From assembly GCF_003626635.1 (NCBI RefSeq), contig NZ_RAZT01000017.1:62001-126000 (forward strand): a stretch of DNA of 64,000 nucleotides, given 5' to 3'. Numbering within the stretch: position 1 is the stretch's first letter; every line of letters begins with the position of its first letter. A model generated the notes under the pieces. That model was given only the letters and a program-made list of their open reading frames with translations, made no database searches and had not been told where the DNA came from. This stretch comes from Micromonospora musae (GTDB lineage Bacteria > Actinomycetota > Actinomycetes > Mycobacteriales > Micromonosporaceae). The translations under genes were made by a program, and so were the position numbers. Below, in pieces: positions 63,570 through 64,000 of the stretch.

Positions 63570-64000
63570 GTGACGATTCCGTACCCCAACAGCCAGCCGG
63601 TGCATCCCATCGCCGCGGTGACGCCGCCGTCGGGCGCATCCCGGCCCCGGGTGACCTTCCTGGGCACCGGCTACCTCGGTGCGACCTACGCCATCTGCTA
63701 CGCGGAGCTGGGCTACGAGGTGCTCGGCTTCGACGTCGACGCCGACAAGATCGCAATGCTCAACGCGGGTCAGGTGCCGATCCACGAGCCCGGCCTCGAC
63801 GAGCTGCTCCGGCGCAACCTCGCGGCCGGCCGGCTGCGGTTCAGCACCGACATCGCCGAGACCGCCGACTTCGGTGACGTGCACTTCATCTGCGTCGGCA
63901 CCCCGCAGCGCGCCGACGGCATGGGCGCCGACCTGTCGTACGTCGAGGCGTCGGTGACCGGCCTCGCGCAGCACCTCACCCGCAAGGCGCTGATCGTCGG
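63570..64000 (+). CDS. UDP-glucose/nucleotide-sugar 6-dehydrogenase (5' part)
   Basis: First 143 codons visible; runs off the right edge. A Pro-rich start (VTIPYPNSQPVHPIAAV) precedes the NAD-binding VTFLGTGYLGATYAICYAEL, VLGFDVDADKIAMLNAG, IHEPGLDELLRRNL and VHFICVGTPQRADGMGADLS of the UDP-glucose dehydrogenase family. It would make UDP-glucuronate or a related nucleotide-sugar acid. GTG at 63570 follows GGAG about 9 bases upstream. Later residues needed for the catalytic Cys are not in view. Confidence 0.93.
   Translation, partial: MTIPYPNSQPVHPIAAVTPPSGASRPRVTFLGTGYLGATYAICYAELGYEVLGFDVDADKIAMLNAGQVPIHEPGLDELLRRNLAAGRLRFSTDIAETADFGDVHFICVGTPQRADGMGADLSYVEASVTGLAQHLTRKALIV

Overview
The window is high-GC actinobacterial DNA, most likely from the Micromonosporaceae (Micromonospora-like). 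Supporting signs are strong GC3 bias, many GTG starts, ATGA/GTGA stop-start overlaps, leaderless starts behind TANNNT boxes, MtrAB, a WhiB2-type regulator, coenzyme F420 genes and short intergenic palindromes of a kind I associate with Micromonospora and Salinispora. I see no rRNA, tRNA, CRISPR array, phage or insertion sequence.

Layout. 1-10.4 kb: mtrB (cut by the left edge) and mtrA, a five-gene fully overlapping operon (membrane protein, DUF4129, DUF4350, MoxR ATPase, DUF58), then divergent SpoIIM-like and RDD membrane proteins and a tiny coupled gene pair. 10.5-17.6 kb: ahcY and a mannose-activation run (manA, a cation-efflux protein, SIS protein, Trm112-like protein, manB). 17.6-27.3 kb: a secreted anchored protein, endonuclease V, a DinB protein, then a polymorphic-toxin cassette (YbaB-like protein, WXG100-like protein, 1473-residue toxin, candidate immunity protein) with a divergent YwqJ-deaminase/SUKH-3 protein. 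27.3-32 kb: aldehyde dehydrogenase, a GntR-ABC transporter operon and a secreted protein with an internal tandem duplication. 32-38 kb: a cluster resembling D-Ala-D-Ser glycopeptide-resistance loci (VanR/VanS-type pair, membrane acyltransferase fused to a fold-type II serine-racemase-like domain, D-Ala-D-X ligase, VanX-like dipeptidase). 38-45 kb: GAF regulator, aldehyde dehydrogenase and DUF779 behind two CRP-like sites, then GNAT and large coiled-coil membrane genes. 45-54 kb: DUF3499, a metallopeptidase-like protein, whiB2, a gene-poor kilobase, and F420 biosynthesis (fbiC, fbiA, fbiB). 54-64 kb: ArsR regulator, Nudix, manC, glycosyltransferase, TIGR03089, acetoacetyl-CoA synthetase, thioesterase, acyl-CoA dehydrogenase and the start of a UDP-glucose dehydrogenase gene.

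How the genes fit together. The core genes (mtrBA, ahcY, manA, SIS, manB, DUF3499, metallopeptidase, whiB2, fbiAB, manC) follow the order I recall for M. tuberculosis Rv3245c-Rv3264c. The 17.6-45.3 kb block therefore looks like accessory DNA inserted between manB and the DUF3499 gene. ManA, ManB and ManC together give GDP-mannose from fructose-6-phosphate. FbiA, FbiB and FbiC supply most of F420 synthesis, and a small split-barrel protein nearby could use F420. The best candidate for an undescribed system is the van-like cluster: its serine-racemase-like enzyme has the membrane acyltransferase layout of VanT but a different catalytic fold, and it carries a strong internal ribosome-binding site that could also yield a soluble form. 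The second candidate is the toxin that joins a papain-fold deamidase-like domain to a RelA/SpoT-like domain.
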